A stretch of DNA of 64,000 nucleotides from Alicyclobacillus suci (GCF_017329615.1 NZ_JAFMTW010000005.1:1-64000); one strand, 5' to 3'; shown: positions 1-9,444, counted from the first letter of the stretch. Notes: a model not told the origin generated them from the letters alone. Numbers and translations are program-made.

Positions 1-103
1 GCACTGATGAACAGCAGTTACTAGCTCCAACGTCAGTTTTGCATAAATAGCTAACACTAGGGGTTGCACTCAATTTACACCACTTGACGGGACACTACCC
101 AAT

Positions 104-876
104 TTGATTGGGCTACTCATCACGGCGGCACTTATTCTCATTGTGGGAAGTTTGATTCTTGGATACCAGACAGCGGCGGCGACGGTCGGTCCGGCAACTG
201 GGGGAACTATCGCGTTTCTCGTGACCTCGGCAAAGCTGAAACAACTGGGACTCGTCAGTTTGGTCGCTTTGCCTGCAGGCGAGTGTAGAAGTGCAAAGTG
301 GAGTCAAATCCTTATTCCCAGAAAAATATCAGACAAATTTGACATTTTTATTTCTCTTATTTGTTGGTGGCGCCATCGCAACTGTCCTAGGGGAAGTACA
401 CAGGAATTAACTACACGTTGTGGTGTTTAATCATTGGGCTTGTAGGGGCAAAAGTGGGTTTTTATCAAGCGCGGATGCTAGAGCGAGCCAACGCGTTCGG
501 ACTTGCGATTGTGGGCCTTATTCTGGTTGTCTTGCCGAGTATGAATTCTGTCACGGTAACGATGTTTGTGGCTGATCTCCCCTTGATACTGTTGATTGTC
601 GCGTTAAGCATTGCTGGTTTAGTAGGCGGTGGTTATATTGGCTCAAAATTATTTCGGTGGGATCCTAGAAAAGGAATTCCAGTTGCATTAACGGCGACAT
701 TCGGGTTTCCAGGAGACTATCTCATCTGTGAGGAGATTAGTCGGAGTGAGGCGTCTGGGGAAGTGCCCAAGCAAGTGATTATGGAAGAAATTTTGTCACC
801 CATGCTCATCGGTGGATTTACCAGTGTCACCATTGCGTCTGTCGTCATTGCGAGCATCGTGATGGCCACGCTGTAA
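104..876 (+). pseudogene. multi-pass membrane protein, broken by two frameshifts
   Basis: Three consecutive segments in three different frames read as one hydrophobic protein. Frame 2 (from TTG 104 to about 265) gives GLLITAALILIVGSLILGYQ; a different frame from about 270 to 408 gives VEVQSGVKSLFPEKY followed by a membrane segment ending GEVHRN; a third frame from about 400 to 876 gives TGINYTLWCLIIGLVGAKV and runs to the end with a conserved-looking GFPGDYLICEEISRS stretch. The pieces join smoothly, so two indels (near 265-270 and near 400-408) disrupt one gene. No good ribosome binding site precedes 104, so the original start may also be lost. I do not recognise the family with confidence; it resembles a small carrier or conserved multi-TM protein. 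A sequencing error is the alternative explanation. Confidence 0.6.
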
Positions 877-911
877 TTTGAATAGGAAGAAGTAAATTCA
901 CATATCACGCG

Positions 912-947
912 GACTGAGCCTTCAATTAGGCTCAGTCGTTTCGTTTT
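912..947 (+). terminator. Rho-independent terminator after the membrane pseudogene
   Basis: Stem GACTGAGCC / GGCTCAGTC (912-920 with 929-937), 8-base loop, then GTTTCGTTTTAT. It ends the transcript of the broken membrane gene. Confidence 0.75.
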
Positions 948-974
948 ATATAGGAAATAATGGGACGTATTACC

Positions 975-993
975 TACTTGATCCCGTCAAGTA
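975..993. promoter_or_regulatory. inverted repeat upstream of the GGDEF-EAL gene
   Basis: TACTTGA-TCCCG-TCAAGTA is a perfect 7+5+7 inverted repeat about 100 bases before the GGDEF-EAL start. It may be an operator; the same 877-1089 gap holds no gene. No regulator can be assigned. Confidence 0.3.
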
Positions 994-1089
994 AGTGACA
1001 TAACATGGCCTAGATAGAAGATGGAACAAATCACAGTGTCAATGGACATGATGCAGTTTTCACAGGATTACATCTAAGGATTGATTTAG

Positions 1090-3480
1090 TTGTCTTTTTT
1101 ATTAATGGTGTACATTGGTCTCGTTCCGCTTTTATTTGCACTAAGCTTTATTCCTTTGTTCGGCAAATCACGATTGACGATTGCACTAATCTCTTTTCTC
1201 GTTCTCAGTGCTCTATGGCAATGGGACGTCGCAGTGCTCTATGGCCACTCTATTTTCCACCGCGCCATGGCGTTGGCTTTGTTTCGCATATTACGCTTCG
1301 GGACTATCCTCTTGATTCCCTCTCTCTTTTGTGTCGCATTGGCAGCCTCCCATCTCGTACCGAAAGGGAGTCAACCGAACTGGTGGCGGTTTGTCTATAA
1401 CAAGTGGGTGTTTACCGCAATAGGGCTGTGGTCCGCCTTCGTATATGCAATTGGATGGACGCGGGCTGGAGTCGTCAATCTTCGGACAGTCCCTTATCAG
1501 GGGCATGTCCTGTTATTTCCCATCTACGGCCCGCTTGTCTGGGGGTTTTATGCGCATCTTATCTGTTTTGTGACGCTTGTGATTTTAGCTTTTCACGTGA
1601 CGAGGCGAATTCCTGACCGGGTAACCCGAAAGTTTTTGATACAGTTTTTGGTTTCTGCCGTCCTCATGTATTTGATTGGCCTGTTAAATATTTGGCCGAG
1701 TATTTTTGTCGTCGCAAGCGGTTTATCTTGCATTATCTTCTCGACTGCTATCTTTCTCGCTTATTCGGGATTTGTGTCTGAGCGATATCGGAGTGCCAAT
1801 CGAAGCCTTCATGAACAAACCGAGTTTCTTCATAAAGTGATAGACTTCAACCCGAACTACATCAGCGTCATCGATTGCGATGGACGTTTTACCATGGTGA
1901 ATCAGGCGTTTGCTCGGCTTTATGGACTCTCCTCGCATTTGCTTATTGGACGTACACAAGCGGAAATCGAAGGGATGAGGAAGAGAACACACCAATCTGA
2001 TGATGATCAGACGGACGAGCACGATAGACTACAACCTGTGCGGAGCACTTTTACAAATGAAGCGGGACAGATGAGGACGGTGACTACGGTCGAAGTTCCT
2101 GTGAATTTTCATCACGCGACACAGACACTTCGGGTGGCTACGGATATTACGGACCGCATTGAGTATGAAGAGAGAATTAGGCACCACGCATACCACGACG
2201 CACTCACGGGGCTGCCGAATCGGCTGGCGTTTAGTCAATGGATGGGGGAGATGCTTTGTTTGGCAGCGGAGGATATGAAGGGGATTGCAGTGCTCTTTAT
2301 AGATATGGATCGCTTTAAAAATATCAATGACACGCTAGGCCACAATGTGGGTGACCAGGTGCTTTGTGAGATGGGGAAGAGACTGTCCAAGCTGATAAAT
2401 CAAGAGACGGGGTTCGTGGCGCGGTGGGGCGGGGACGAATTCACGTTAGCACTTCCATTTGAGTGTCAGGAGGAGCTTTTGATGAAAGTGCAGGATATGA
2501 TTTCCGTACTTGAGCAAGTGATATCCATTGGTGACATCGAACTCTTTATGACGCCCTCGATTGGAATCAGTTTGTATCGAGAGCACGGACAGGATATTGA
2601 TTCTTTGCTGAAAGCTGCGGATATCGCGATGTATAGGGCAAAGGAGACTGGCTTGGCGTTTCAAATCTACAACCAGCAGATGACCGAGACATCGCTTCGA
2701 TTAGAATTGGAAATGGACTTGCGACGGGCCATCGACGGGAATGAATTTGAACTGTATTATCAGCCGAAGATGGAGACAGCGAGTGGGCGAATAGTTGGTA
2801 TGGAGGCGTTGATTCGGTGGATTCACCCTCGGAAAGGACTGGTTTCACCAAATGAATTTATCTGTATAGCTGAGGATACTGGCATGATTCTTACCATCGG
2901 GGACTGGGTCATTGAACAGGCGTGCAAACAGAATCAAACGTGGATTGACGAAGGTTTGTTACATGTTCCGATTAGCGTCAATATTTCACCGATGCAGCTT
3001 TGGTTCGGAGATATTGTCAAGCGTATTCAAGAGGTCCTCTTGAATACGGGACTCCCGCCAGATTGTCTTGAACTAGAGATTACAGAGGGAATTGCTGTCG
3101 AGAACGAGGGGCAGGCCATCGAAAAGCTCAACGCTTTACGAGACCTGGGGGTTCGGATTGCTGTAGATGATTTTGGAAAAGGGTATTCTTCACTCAATTC
3201 TTTGCGATTATTTCCTGCAGATACATTGAAGATTGACAAGGCATTTATTGATCAGTTGAGCGTATCTCCGGTGGACAAAGATGTACAAATCATTCAGCAC
3301 ATCATTTCACTTGCGCACGCCATCGGCTTACGAGTGGTTGCCGAAGGAGTGGATTCGCCAGAACAGTTACGCTTCCTCGAAACATTCAAGTGTGATGAGG
3401 TCCAAGGGTTTTTGTTTAGTCGACCTATCCCGGCGGATGCGTTTCGCAGCTTTGTCACGACATATGGGCCGCAATTCTGA
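1090..3480 (+). CDS. membrane PAS-GGDEF-EAL protein (cyclic-di-GMP turnover)
   Basis: Predicted bifunctional cyclic-di-GMP enzyme. Residues 1-235 hold about seven to eight hydrophobic segments (a 7TM-type sensor region), followed by a PAS-like domain around 240-355 (NPNYISVIDCDGRF), a GGDEF domain with the intact signature GGDEF at 447-451, and an EAL domain with EAL at 572-574 and DDFGKGYSSL further on. Both catalytic signatures look intact, so cyclase and phosphodiesterase activities are both possible; I see no RxxD inhibitory site just before GGDEF. The TTG start at 1090 has AAGGA about ten bases upstream; an in-frame ATG lies at 1105. The gene stands alone. Which activity dominates cannot be told from sequence. 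Confidence 0.93.
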   Translation: MSFLLMVYIGLVPLLFALSFIPLFGKSRLTIALISFLVLSALWQWDVAVLYGHSIFHRAMALALFRILRFGTILLIPSLFCVALAASHLVPKGSQPNWWRFVYNKWVFTAIGLWSAFVYAIGWTRAGVVNLRTVPYQGHVLLFPIYGPLVWGFYAHLICFVTLVILAFHVTRRIPDRVTRKFLIQFLVSAVLMYLIGLLNIWPSIFVVASGLSCIIFSTAIFLAYSGFVSERYRSANRSLHEQTEFLHKVIDFNPNYISVIDCDGRFTMVNQAFARLYGLSSHLLIGRTQAEIEGMRKRTHQSDDDQTDEHDRLQPVRSTFTNEAGQMRTVTTVEVPVNFHHATQTLRVATDITDRIEYEERIRHHAYHDALTGLPNRLAFSQWMGEMLCLAAEDMKGIAVLFIDMDRFKNINDTLGHNVGDQVLCEMGKRLSKLINQETGFVARWGGDEFTLALPFECQEELLMKVQDMISVLEQVISIGDIELFMTPSIGISLYREHGQDIDSLLKAADIAMYRAKETGLAFQIYNQQMTETSLRLELEMDLRRAIDGNEFELYYQPKMETASGRIVGMEALIRWIHPRKGLVSPNEFICIAEDTGMILTIGDWVIEQACKQNQTWIDEGLLHVPISVNISPMQLWFGDIVKRIQEVLLNTGLPPDCLELEITEGIAVENEGQAIEKLNALRDLGVRIAVDDFGKGYSSLNSLRLFPADTLKIDKAFIDQLSVSPVDKDVQIIQHIISLAHAIGLRVVAEGVDSPEQLRFLETFKCDEVQGFLFSRPIPADAFRSFVTTYGPQF

Positions 3481-3520
3481 TGAACTTTTGTCCATTTTTG
3501 ATTATCGATCCGACAATGGT

Positions 3521-3558
3521 GTCTGGTTTTCCAGACGAAGATGTCTTGAATATCAGAC
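3521..3558. promoter_or_regulatory. tandem GTCT-N8-AGAC repeats, candidate enhancer (UAS) for the sigma-54 activator
   Basis: Two 16-base inverted repeats of identical layout, GTCTGGTTTTCCAGAC (3521-3536) and GTCTTGAATATCAGAC (3543-3558), start exactly 22 bases apart, i.e. two helical turns on the same DNA face. They end about 120 bases before the -24 element of the sigma-54 promoter, the usual range for an enhancer-binding protein. A half site TGTCTG recurs near 3617. The first repeat could alternatively form a weak hairpin after the GGDEF-EAL gene. Confidence 0.5.
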
Positions 3559-3581
3559 AAAATTAAATCGTGCCCTTGCCG

Positions 3582-3613
3582 GTGTCTGCTTTTACAAAAG
3601 GCAGGCACTTTTT
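3582..3613 (+). terminator. terminator of the GGDEF-EAL gene
   Basis: GTGTCTGC (3582-3589) pairs with GCAGGCAC (3601-3608), extended by TTTT/AAAA toward the loop, and is followed by TTTTTG. It insulates the downstream sigma-54 promoter from read-through. Confidence 0.65.
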
Positions 3614-3675
3614 GATGTCTGTTTATTCCGGCCACCAATCGATGGTTTCAAAAATCATATTGTCGATTTCATTCG

Positions 3676-3693
3676 TTGGCATGAAACTTGCTT
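3676..3693 (+). promoter_or_regulatory. sigma-54 (-24/-12) promoter
   Basis: TTGGCATGAAACTTGCTT matches the RpoN consensus TGGCAC-R-N4-TTGCA: GG at 3678-3679 and GC at 3690-3691 are separated by exactly ten bases. It lies 42 bases before the iron alcohol dehydrogenase start, and a sigma-54 activator gene lies three genes downstream, so regulation of this unit by that activator is the natural reading. Confidence 0.75.
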
Positions 3694-3734
3694 TTAAAAG
3701 GGGTGAGGTCAATGAGTTGAAGGGAGTGGCCAAC

Positions 3735-4931
3735 ATGGGCATGACGAATGCGTTTCGGGTACCCCAGGTGATTTATTCTGGTCGCGGGTCTCTGCAAACG
3801 CTTTCTTGCGAGGCGCCGAGGTTCGGGACAAAGGCATTGATTGTGAGCGACCAAATCATGTCGGAACTGGGCTACGTACGACGCGTGGAGGCGTTGCTGA
3901 CACAAGCCGGGATAGCGAGTGCGCTGTATGCGGAGGTGAACACGGAGCCGACGGATACGTATGTCGCACAAGGGCTCTATGTTCTCAATGAGAACAATTG
4001 CGACTTGATTGTCGCCATTGGTGGTGGCAGTTGTATCGATACGGCAAAAGCCATTGCCGTGATGGCGGTCAACGATGGGTATATCGGGGATTACATGGCC
4101 TCTCGAAAGTCGTTTACGGAGCAACCTATACCGCTCATTGCGATTCCGACGACGGCGGGGACAGGGTCGGAAGTGACGAGCGTCACAGTCATCACAAATA
4201 CGAAAGATGACATTAAGATGATGATTCGGCAACCTGAGTTGATTCCCGCGGTAGCGATTGTCGACGCTGAATTGACGTTGTCTTCCCCGCCCCATGTGAC
4301 GGCGGCGACAGGGATTGATGCACTGTGTCACGCGATTGAGGCGTATATTTCCAGACACCGGCAGCCTCTGACCGACGTGTTAGCTTTGTCTGCGATTGAA
4401 AAAATCGTCAACAACATCGGCAAGGCGTACGCAGATGGAGAAGACTTGGACGCCCGAGAAGAGATGTCCATTGCAGCGATGCAAGCTGGCATGGCGTTTA
4501 CGAATGCATCGGTTTGTCTGGTGCATGGCATGTCGCGTCCCATCGGAGCGATGTTTCACGTGCCACACGGCGTATCTAACGCAATGCTGTTGCCGACTGT
4601 GATGGAATATTCAAAGGCAGCGTGTCTGGAACGCCTCGCCGAGATTGGCCGTGTCCTTCATTTCCACGAGGGTGTAAGTTCTGACGAACAGGTGGCGGAC
4701 GCCGTCGTCCGGCAATTGGAACAGCTCTGTGCAGATTTGGCGATTCCCAACATGCAGCAGTGGGGAATTGATAGAGAACGGTTTGAAGTGGTACTTGACA
4801 AGATGGCCACCGATGCCATTGCCAGCGGCAGTCCCGCCAATCATCCGATAGTACCTAGTCACGATGAGATTGTGCGTCTTTACCGAAAAGCGTACAGTGT
4901 GGCGTTTGCCGCGGCGCATTCGAGGTCATAG
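3735..4931 (+). CDS. iron-containing (type III) alcohol dehydrogenase
   Basis: About 398 residues, normal for the Fe-ADH family (PF00465), which oxidises alcohols or hydroxyacids with NAD(P). The nucleotide-binding GGGSCIDTAKA lies near residue 96, and the four expected metal ligands are visible: D195 and H199 in GIDALCHAIEAY, H264 in VHGMSRP, H278 in HVPHG. I chose ATG 3735 because AAGGGAG sits nine bases upstream and the homologous N-terminus begins there; a longer reading frame upstream runs through the promoter. It is the first gene of a sigma-54 unit with a semialdehyde dehydrogenase and an MFS carrier. A substrate such as 3-hydroxypropionate or 3-hydroxyisobutyrate would feed the next enzyme, but this is inferred from context only. 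Confidence 0.9.
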   Translation: MGMTNAFRVPQVIYSGRGSLQTLSCEAPRFGTKALIVSDQIMSELGYVRRVEALLTQAGIASALYAEVNTEPTDTYVAQGLYVLNENNCDLIVAIGGGSCIDTAKAIAVMAVNDGYIGDYMASRKSFTEQPIPLIAIPTTAGTGSEVTSVTVITNTKDDIKMMIRQPELIPAVAIVDAELTLSSPPHVTAATGIDALCHAIEAYISRHRQPLTDVLALSAIEKIVNNIGKAYADGEDLDAREEMSIAAMQAGMAFTNASVCLVHGMSRPIGAMFHVPHGVSNAMLLPTVMEYSKAACLERLAEIGRVLHFHEGVSSDEQVADAVVRQLEQLCADLAIPNMQQWGIDRERFEVVLDKMATDAIASGSPANHPIVPSHDEIVRLYRKAYSVAFAAAHSRS

Positions 4932-4983
4932 CGGTTTGAAGCGGTTTATATAGCTTGATGATGTGTGGAGGGGATTCGGTGCA

Positions 4984-6444
4984 ATGACAACGATTTCATC
5001 TGGAACGAGGACACTGAAAAACTATATTGGCGGTCAATGGGTGGATGTGCAGTCGGATGCGTTTGAATCTGTACTCAATCCTGCGACAGGCGAGATGATC
5101 GCGCGCGTACCCTTGTCGACACGAGCGGATGTCGATGATGCGGTCGCACATGCGACAAACGCGTTTCGAACTTGGAGTAAGACACCTGTTCCGAAGCGCG
5201 CACGGATATTGTTTCGCTATCAGCAGTTACTAGTTGAACACTGGGATGAACTCGCGCGCCTGATTACCATCGAGAACGGAAAGAGTTTCAAAGAAGCATA
5301 TGGCGAAGTGCAGCGGGGCATTGAAAATGTGGAATTTGCGGCAGGTGCGCCGACGCTGATGATGGGATCGCAATTGACCGATATCGCGGCCGGGCTGGAT
5401 TCTGGAATGTACCGCTACCCGATTGGCGTCGTCGGCGGGATTACGCCGTTTAATTTTCCGATGATGGTTCCTTGCTGGATGTTCCCGCTCGCGATTGCCT
5501 GCGGCAATACGTTTGTCCTGAAACCTTCGGAGCGCACACCGCTGTTGGCGCAGCGGCTTGCTGAACTGTTTACCGAGGCCGGCCTACCGGCAGGCGTGCT
5601 GAACATTGTTCATGGCGCGCACGATGCCGTCAATGGTTTATTGGAGCACCCGGGCGTTCGGGCAATTTCCTTCGTCGGATCGCAGCCGGTGGCTGAATAC
5701 GTCTATCGTACGGCAGCCGCACACGGTAAACGCGTGCAGGCGCTGGCTGGTGCAAAGAACCACAGCATCGTCTTACCTGATGCAGATCTGGACGCAGTGG
5801 TGGAGCAAATTGTCGCAGCTGCGTTTGGGTCAGCCGGAGAGCGCTGCATGGCCTGTTCCGTCGTGGTCGCGGTCGGTGAGATTGGTGACGAATTGGTTCG
5901 AAAGTTGTGTGATGCGGCGAGTGAGAAGAAAATGGGGAATGGATTGGAGGAAGACGTCTTTCTTGGTCCGGTGATTCGCGCCAGCCATTTAGAGCGGACG
6001 ATTCACTATATTGAAAAGGGCATTGAGGAAGGAGCAACGCTTGTCCGCGACGGACGCAAGGACCCGGTGGCGGAAGCTGGATATTTCGTGGGGCCTACAA
6101 TTTTTGACCATGTCACAAAAGACATGAAGATTTGGCAAGACGAAATCTTTGCGCCAGTGCTCTCGATTGCGCGTGTCCATTCACTGGACGAAGCGATTGA
6201 ACTCGCGAATCAATCACGGTTTGCCAATGGTGCTTGTATTTTTACCGACAGCGCGAGTGCAATTCGTCAGTTCCGAGAGGAAATTGATGCAGGGATGCTC
6301 GGGGTGAATATCGGCGTTCCGGCACCCATGGCGTTCTTCCCGTTTTCCGGATGGAAGGACTCGTTTTATGGAGATTTGCATGCGAACGGCAGAGATGGTG
6401 TTGAGTTTTACACCAGAAGGAAAATGATGACCGGTAGAATGTGA
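4984..6444 (+). CDS. mmsA: CoA-acylating (methyl)malonate-semialdehyde dehydrogenase
   Basis: 486 residues, the usual length for MmsA/IolA aldehyde dehydrogenases, which convert methylmalonate or malonate semialdehyde plus CoA and NAD into propionyl- or acetyl-CoA and CO2. The whole protein aligns in memory with this subfamily: NYIGGQWV near the start, [15 protein letters not shown] (residues about 155-170) and the catalytic cysteine C288 in [14 protein letters not shown] 4984 is preferred over GTG 4963 because TGGAGGGG is about ten bases upstream. It lies 52 bases after the iron dehydrogenase and 21 before the MFS gene, so the three are probably co-transcribed. No inositol genes are nearby, which argues against an IolA role. 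Confidence 0.92.
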   Translation: MTTISSGTRTLKNYIGGQWVDVQSDAFESVLNPATGEMIARVPLSTRADVDDAVAHATNAFRTWSKTPVPKRARILFRYQQLLVEHWDELARLITIENGKSFKEAYGEVQRGIENVEFAAGAPTLMMGSQLTDIAAGLDSGMYRYPIGVVGGITPFNFPMMVPCWMFPLAIACGNTFVLKPSERTPLLAQRLAELFTEAGLPAGVLNIVHGAHDAVNGLLEHPGVRAISFVGSQPVAEYVYRTAAAHGKRVQALAGAKNHSIVLPDADLDAVVEQIVAAAFGSAGERCMACSVVVAVGEIGDELVRKLCDAASEKKMGNGLEEDVFLGPVIRASHLERTIHYIEKGIEEGATLVRDGRKDPVAEAGYFVGPTIFDHVTKDMKIWQDEIFAPVLSIARVHSLDEAIELANQSRFANGACIFTDSASAIRQFREEIDAGMLGVNIGVPAPMAFFPFSGWKDSFYGDLHANGRDGVEFYTRRKMMTGRM

Positions 6445-6465
6445 TTTTGAAAGGGGCGTTATCGA

Positions 6466-7857
6466 ATGGAGAACAGCGTAGTCGGTAACCCATTGTCGAG
6501 GCTCGAACGGATTCCCGTTTGGCCTCATGGGTACCGCTTATTGATTGTACTTGGCTTAGGGTATTTTTTCTCATTTTTTGATATTACGAATATTTCGTAT
6601 GGTATTCCGGTGATTACGAAGCAGTTTCACGTCTCTTCTAGCCTCGCTTCGACCGCTGTTTCAACCAGCCTTTTCGGCTACATCGTGGGTGCTATCCTCG
6701 TGAGTATCATCAGTGACTACTACGGACGGCGAGTGGCGTTACTGATGGGTATCGGCTTATACACGATTGGGTCGTTTGCCACGGCATTTAGCCCCAATGT
6801 AACCTGGTTAATTGTTTGGCGGTTTATCGTCGGTATGGGTATCGGCACGATGATTGCGCAGGTGTCGACCTATATGGGCGAGATCTCGCCTGCGATTTTG
6901 CGCGGCCGCTTTACAGGTTTGGCGAATGTGTTCGCCTTCGCTGGACTGGCCGCAGTTCCGTTTGCCGCGATGTGGGTTGTACCGCATTATTCGTGGGGCT
7001 GGCGAGCGTTGTTGTTCTTTGGCGGCCTCGGGGGACTCACGATGTTGTTTATGGCAAACGACTTAATTGAGTCGCCAAGATGGTTGATTATTCACGGCCA
7101 CTACGAGAAAGCGGTTACATTGGTGGAGCGCATCGAACAGCGCGCGATGGCCAAGATGGGGACGACGACGCTCCCACCTGTCAAAGAGATTCCGTTGGAG
7201 GAAAAAGCGCAGGGATTCCCGTTGTGGTCATTATTTAAGCCGCCATATGTTTGGCGCATGATTATCTTGCTGCTCTATTGGTTTCTCTGGTATGTCGGCG
7301 ATTATGCCTATCTCGGGATGGCGCCCACCGTACTCGTTCAATCCGGATTTGGGCTTGGAAATAGTATCGGATTTTCGGCGATTTCAGGAATTGGGTTCAT
7401 TGTCGGCGCACTTTACGTGTTGTTTTTTGGCGACAGCATTGAGCGCAAATATTCGCTCATTGGTATGGGCATTATTGGCGCTGTAGCGGTCATCATCGCC
7501 GGGTTTGCACCATCACCCACGATGGTGATTGTAGCGGGTTTCCTGTTTACGATGACGATTGCCATGTTGTCGGCCATTGGTTACATCATCACAGCTGAGC
7601 ATTTTCCGACGCGTGCACGTAGTTCTGGGCTCGCGATGTGTGATGGGATTGGTCACTTAGGCGGCGCCATCGCACCAGCTTTGACCTTAGGAGCCTTCGG
7701 CAGCTGGGGGATAACCGGGGCGTTTGGGTTAATGGGCGTGGCGACCCTAGCATCGCTCATCTTTATGAGTATGACGAGTCGCGCAACGCGTAAGAATCTG
7801 GAGGTCGTCAACGACGCCAATTTCATCGAAACATCGGATAGCATCCCGTTGAACTAA
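6466..7857 (+). CDS. MFS metabolite:proton symporter
   Basis: 463-residue major facilitator protein with about twelve membrane segments. The typical loop motif after segment 2 (DYYGRRVALLMG) and the RGRF / ESPRWL signature of the sugar/organic-acid porter families are present. AAAGGGG lies upstream of ATG 6466. As third gene of the sigma-54 unit it most likely imports the compound oxidised by the two dehydrogenases; a small organic acid fits better than a sugar because no kinase or isomerase is present. It is related in sequence to the carrier at 14742-16100. Confidence 0.88.
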   Translation: MENSVVGNPLSRLERIPVWPHGYRLLIVLGLGYFFSFFDITNISYGIPVITKQFHVSSSLASTAVSTSLFGYIVGAILVSIISDYYGRRVALLMGIGLYTIGSFATAFSPNVTWLIVWRFIVGMGIGTMIAQVSTYMGEISPAILRGRFTGLANVFAFAGLAAVPFAAMWVVPHYSWGWRALLFFGGLGGLTMLFMANDLIESPRWLIIHGHYEKAVTLVERIEQRAMAKMGTTTLPPVKEIPLEEKAQGFPLWSLFKPPYVWRMIILLLYWFLWYVGDYAYLGMAPTVLVQSGFGLGNSIGFSAISGIGFIVGALYVLFFGDSIERKYSLIGMGIIGAVAVIIAGFAPSPTMVIVAGFLFTMTIAMLSAIGYIITAEHFPTRARSSGLAMCDGIGHLGGAIAPALTLGAFGSWGITGAFGLMGVATLASLIFMSMTSRATRKNLEVVNDANFIETSDSIPLN

Positions 7858-7908
7858 TATATTCCACATATTTGTAAACATGGAGGTGTTACGAATAGGA
7901 GGGTCACT

Positions 7909-7932
7909 TATAATGTTGTGTAAGCGACTACA
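7909..7932 (+). promoter_or_regulatory. likely -10 box plus cre-like site before the sigma-54 activator gene
   Basis: TATAAT at 7909-7914 is followed by TGTAAGCGACTACA (7919-7932), which matches the cre consensus TGWAANCGNTNWCA at 13 of 14 positions (C for T at position 10). A cre at the transcription start would block initiation. The -35 box is poor, so the promoter call is less sure than the cre-like match. A short inverted repeat TGTAG-TCTT-CTACA follows near 7952-7965. Confidence 0.4.
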
Positions 7933-7986
7933 TTCGATTTCTTATGCGTTGGTGTAGTCTTCTACATGCCGTAAAGGGGTGTTGTC

Positions 7987-9444
7987 GTGATGCATGCGAT
8001 TCAAGATTCTGCCGATGTTCTCCAACTAATCTTGGACACGATGTACGAAGGCATCGTACTTGTCGACCAACATGGGCGAGTGCGGGAGATGAATCAGGCC
8101 TATCTCAAATTGCTCAATTTGGAGAAGGAAGCGGTGCTTGGTAAGCATGTGACAGACGTGATTGAAAACACCCGAATTCATCATGTATTGGAAACCGGGA
8201 TACCCGAGCGTGGACACTTGCAACGCATTCAGGGCCACGATATGGTGGTTCATCGGATTCCAATTTGGCAAGACGGTAAAGTCATTGGTGCGGTGGGCGT
8301 TTTGATTTTTGAAAGCATGAGCGATTTGTACCGGATTATTGAACGAACGCAAGCGATGCTTCACAACGAGGGCGAGAAACATAGCGCATCGGCACCGCCA
8401 GAACATGTCGTCCTACAGAAGCGCGTGTATACAATTGACGAAACGATTGGTCAAACGCATGCCATCAAAGTGATCAAACAGATGGCCAAAAAGGCTGCAA
8501 AGACGCCTGTCACGGTGCTGATTACTGGTGAGAGTGGTACAGGTAAAGAGGTTCTCGCGCAGGGGATACATTACGAGAGTGCGTTTGCGAACGGACCGTT
8601 TGTGAGCGTGAATTGCGCCGCGATTCCTGAACCGCTGCTGGAAGCCGAGCTGTTTGGCTATGACGACGGCGCCTTTACCGGGGCCCGGAAAGGCGGTAAG
8701 CCTGGACAGATTGAGTTGGCGCATATGGGCACGTTGTTTTTGGATGAGATTGGCGATATGCCGCTTAACATGCAAGCGAAGTTATTGCGATTTTTAGAAG
8801 ATAAGGAAATTCAGCGGGTTGGCGGTGTGACTAAGCGCCGTGTTCATACGCGCATCATTGCAGCGACAAATCGAGATTTGGAGGCGATGGTCAGGAGTGG
8901 GCAGTTCCGGGAGGATTTGTACTATCGTTTAAATATCATTCGGTTGCATTTACCGCCCCTGAGATCGCGTCGTGAAGACATCCCGCTTTTATTGGAGTTT
9001 TACTTAGAGCAAGTGTCAAAGCATTTGAATCAACCCGACGTATGCTTTGACTCGAACGTCGTTCAATTGCTCATGCAGTACGACTGGCCGGGCAATATTC
9101 GAGAGCTTGTGCATACAGTAGAGGTTTTGGTGAGCCTAGCGGACAGCCCGCGAATTACAAAACACGACTTTCCGCCTCATTTAACCAAATTTTTTGAGAT
9201 GCAGCGTCACAGTGAAATGTCGCCTGTTCCTGTTCCAGCGAGCGGTGTTGGGTGGCCGCCAAGAACAAAGGAGCCGACCGTTTCGTCAGCAAAGAATGTT
9301 CGGGAGACCATGGCGAATCACGAGATGACGGTGATTCGTCAGGCCTTATTGGATGCACATGGGAATAAGTCGCTGGCGGCAAAAAAACTTGGGATTCACC
9401 GTTCTACGTTGTACGAAAAATTAAAGCGTTATGGTTTGCGATAG
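7987..9444 (+). CDS. sigma-54-dependent transcriptional activator (PAS, AAA+, Fis-type HTH)
   Basis: 485-residue enhancer-binding protein. Domains in order: a PAS-type sensor (about 10-110), AAA+ domain with Walker A GESGTGKE near 181 and the sigma-54 contact loop GAFTGA at 228-233, LFLDEIGDM as Walker B region, and a C-terminal HTH (GNKSLAAKKLGIHRSTLYEK, about 455-478). The start may be GTG 7987 or ATG 7990; AAAGGGG is seven or ten bases upstream. It has no response-regulator receiver domain, so it probably senses a small ligand. The only clear -24/-12 promoter I found in this neighbourhood is at 3676, making the upstream alcohol dehydrogenase unit its likely target; the thiolase operon may be a second. 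Confidence 0.93.
   Translation: MMHAIQDSADVLQLILDTMYEGIVLVDQHGRVREMNQAYLKLLNLEKEAVLGKHVTDVIENTRIHHVLETGIPERGHLQRIQGHDMVVHRIPIWQDGKVIGAVGVLIFESMSDLYRIIERTQAMLHNEGEKHSASAPPEHVVLQKRVYTIDETIGQTHAIKVIKQMAKKAAKTPVTVLITGESGTGKEVLAQGIHYESAFANGPFVSVNCAAIPEPLLEAELFGYDDGAFTGARKGGKPGQIELAHMGTLFLDEIGDMPLNMQAKLLRFLEDKEIQRVGGVTKRRVHTRIIAATNRDLEAMVRSGQFREDLYYRLNIIRLHLPPLRSRREDIPLLLEFYLEQVSKHLNQPDVCFDSNVVQLLMQYDWPGNIRELVHTVEVLVSLADSPRITKHDFPPHLTKFFEMQRHSEMSPVPVPASGVGWPPRTKEPTVSSAKNVRETMANHEMTVIRQALLDAHGNKSLAAKKLGIHRSTLYEKLKRYGLR

Noticed and set aside
3281-3697. 138-residue plus-strand reading frame overlapping the EAL gene end
   Set aside because: It is out of frame with the EAL domain, has no family resemblance and runs across the terminator and sigma-54 promoter.
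3669-4358. 229-residue minus-strand frame antisense to the iron alcohol dehydrogenase
   Set aside because: Arg/His-rich composition typical of an antisense shadow; the plus-strand gene has all metal ligands.
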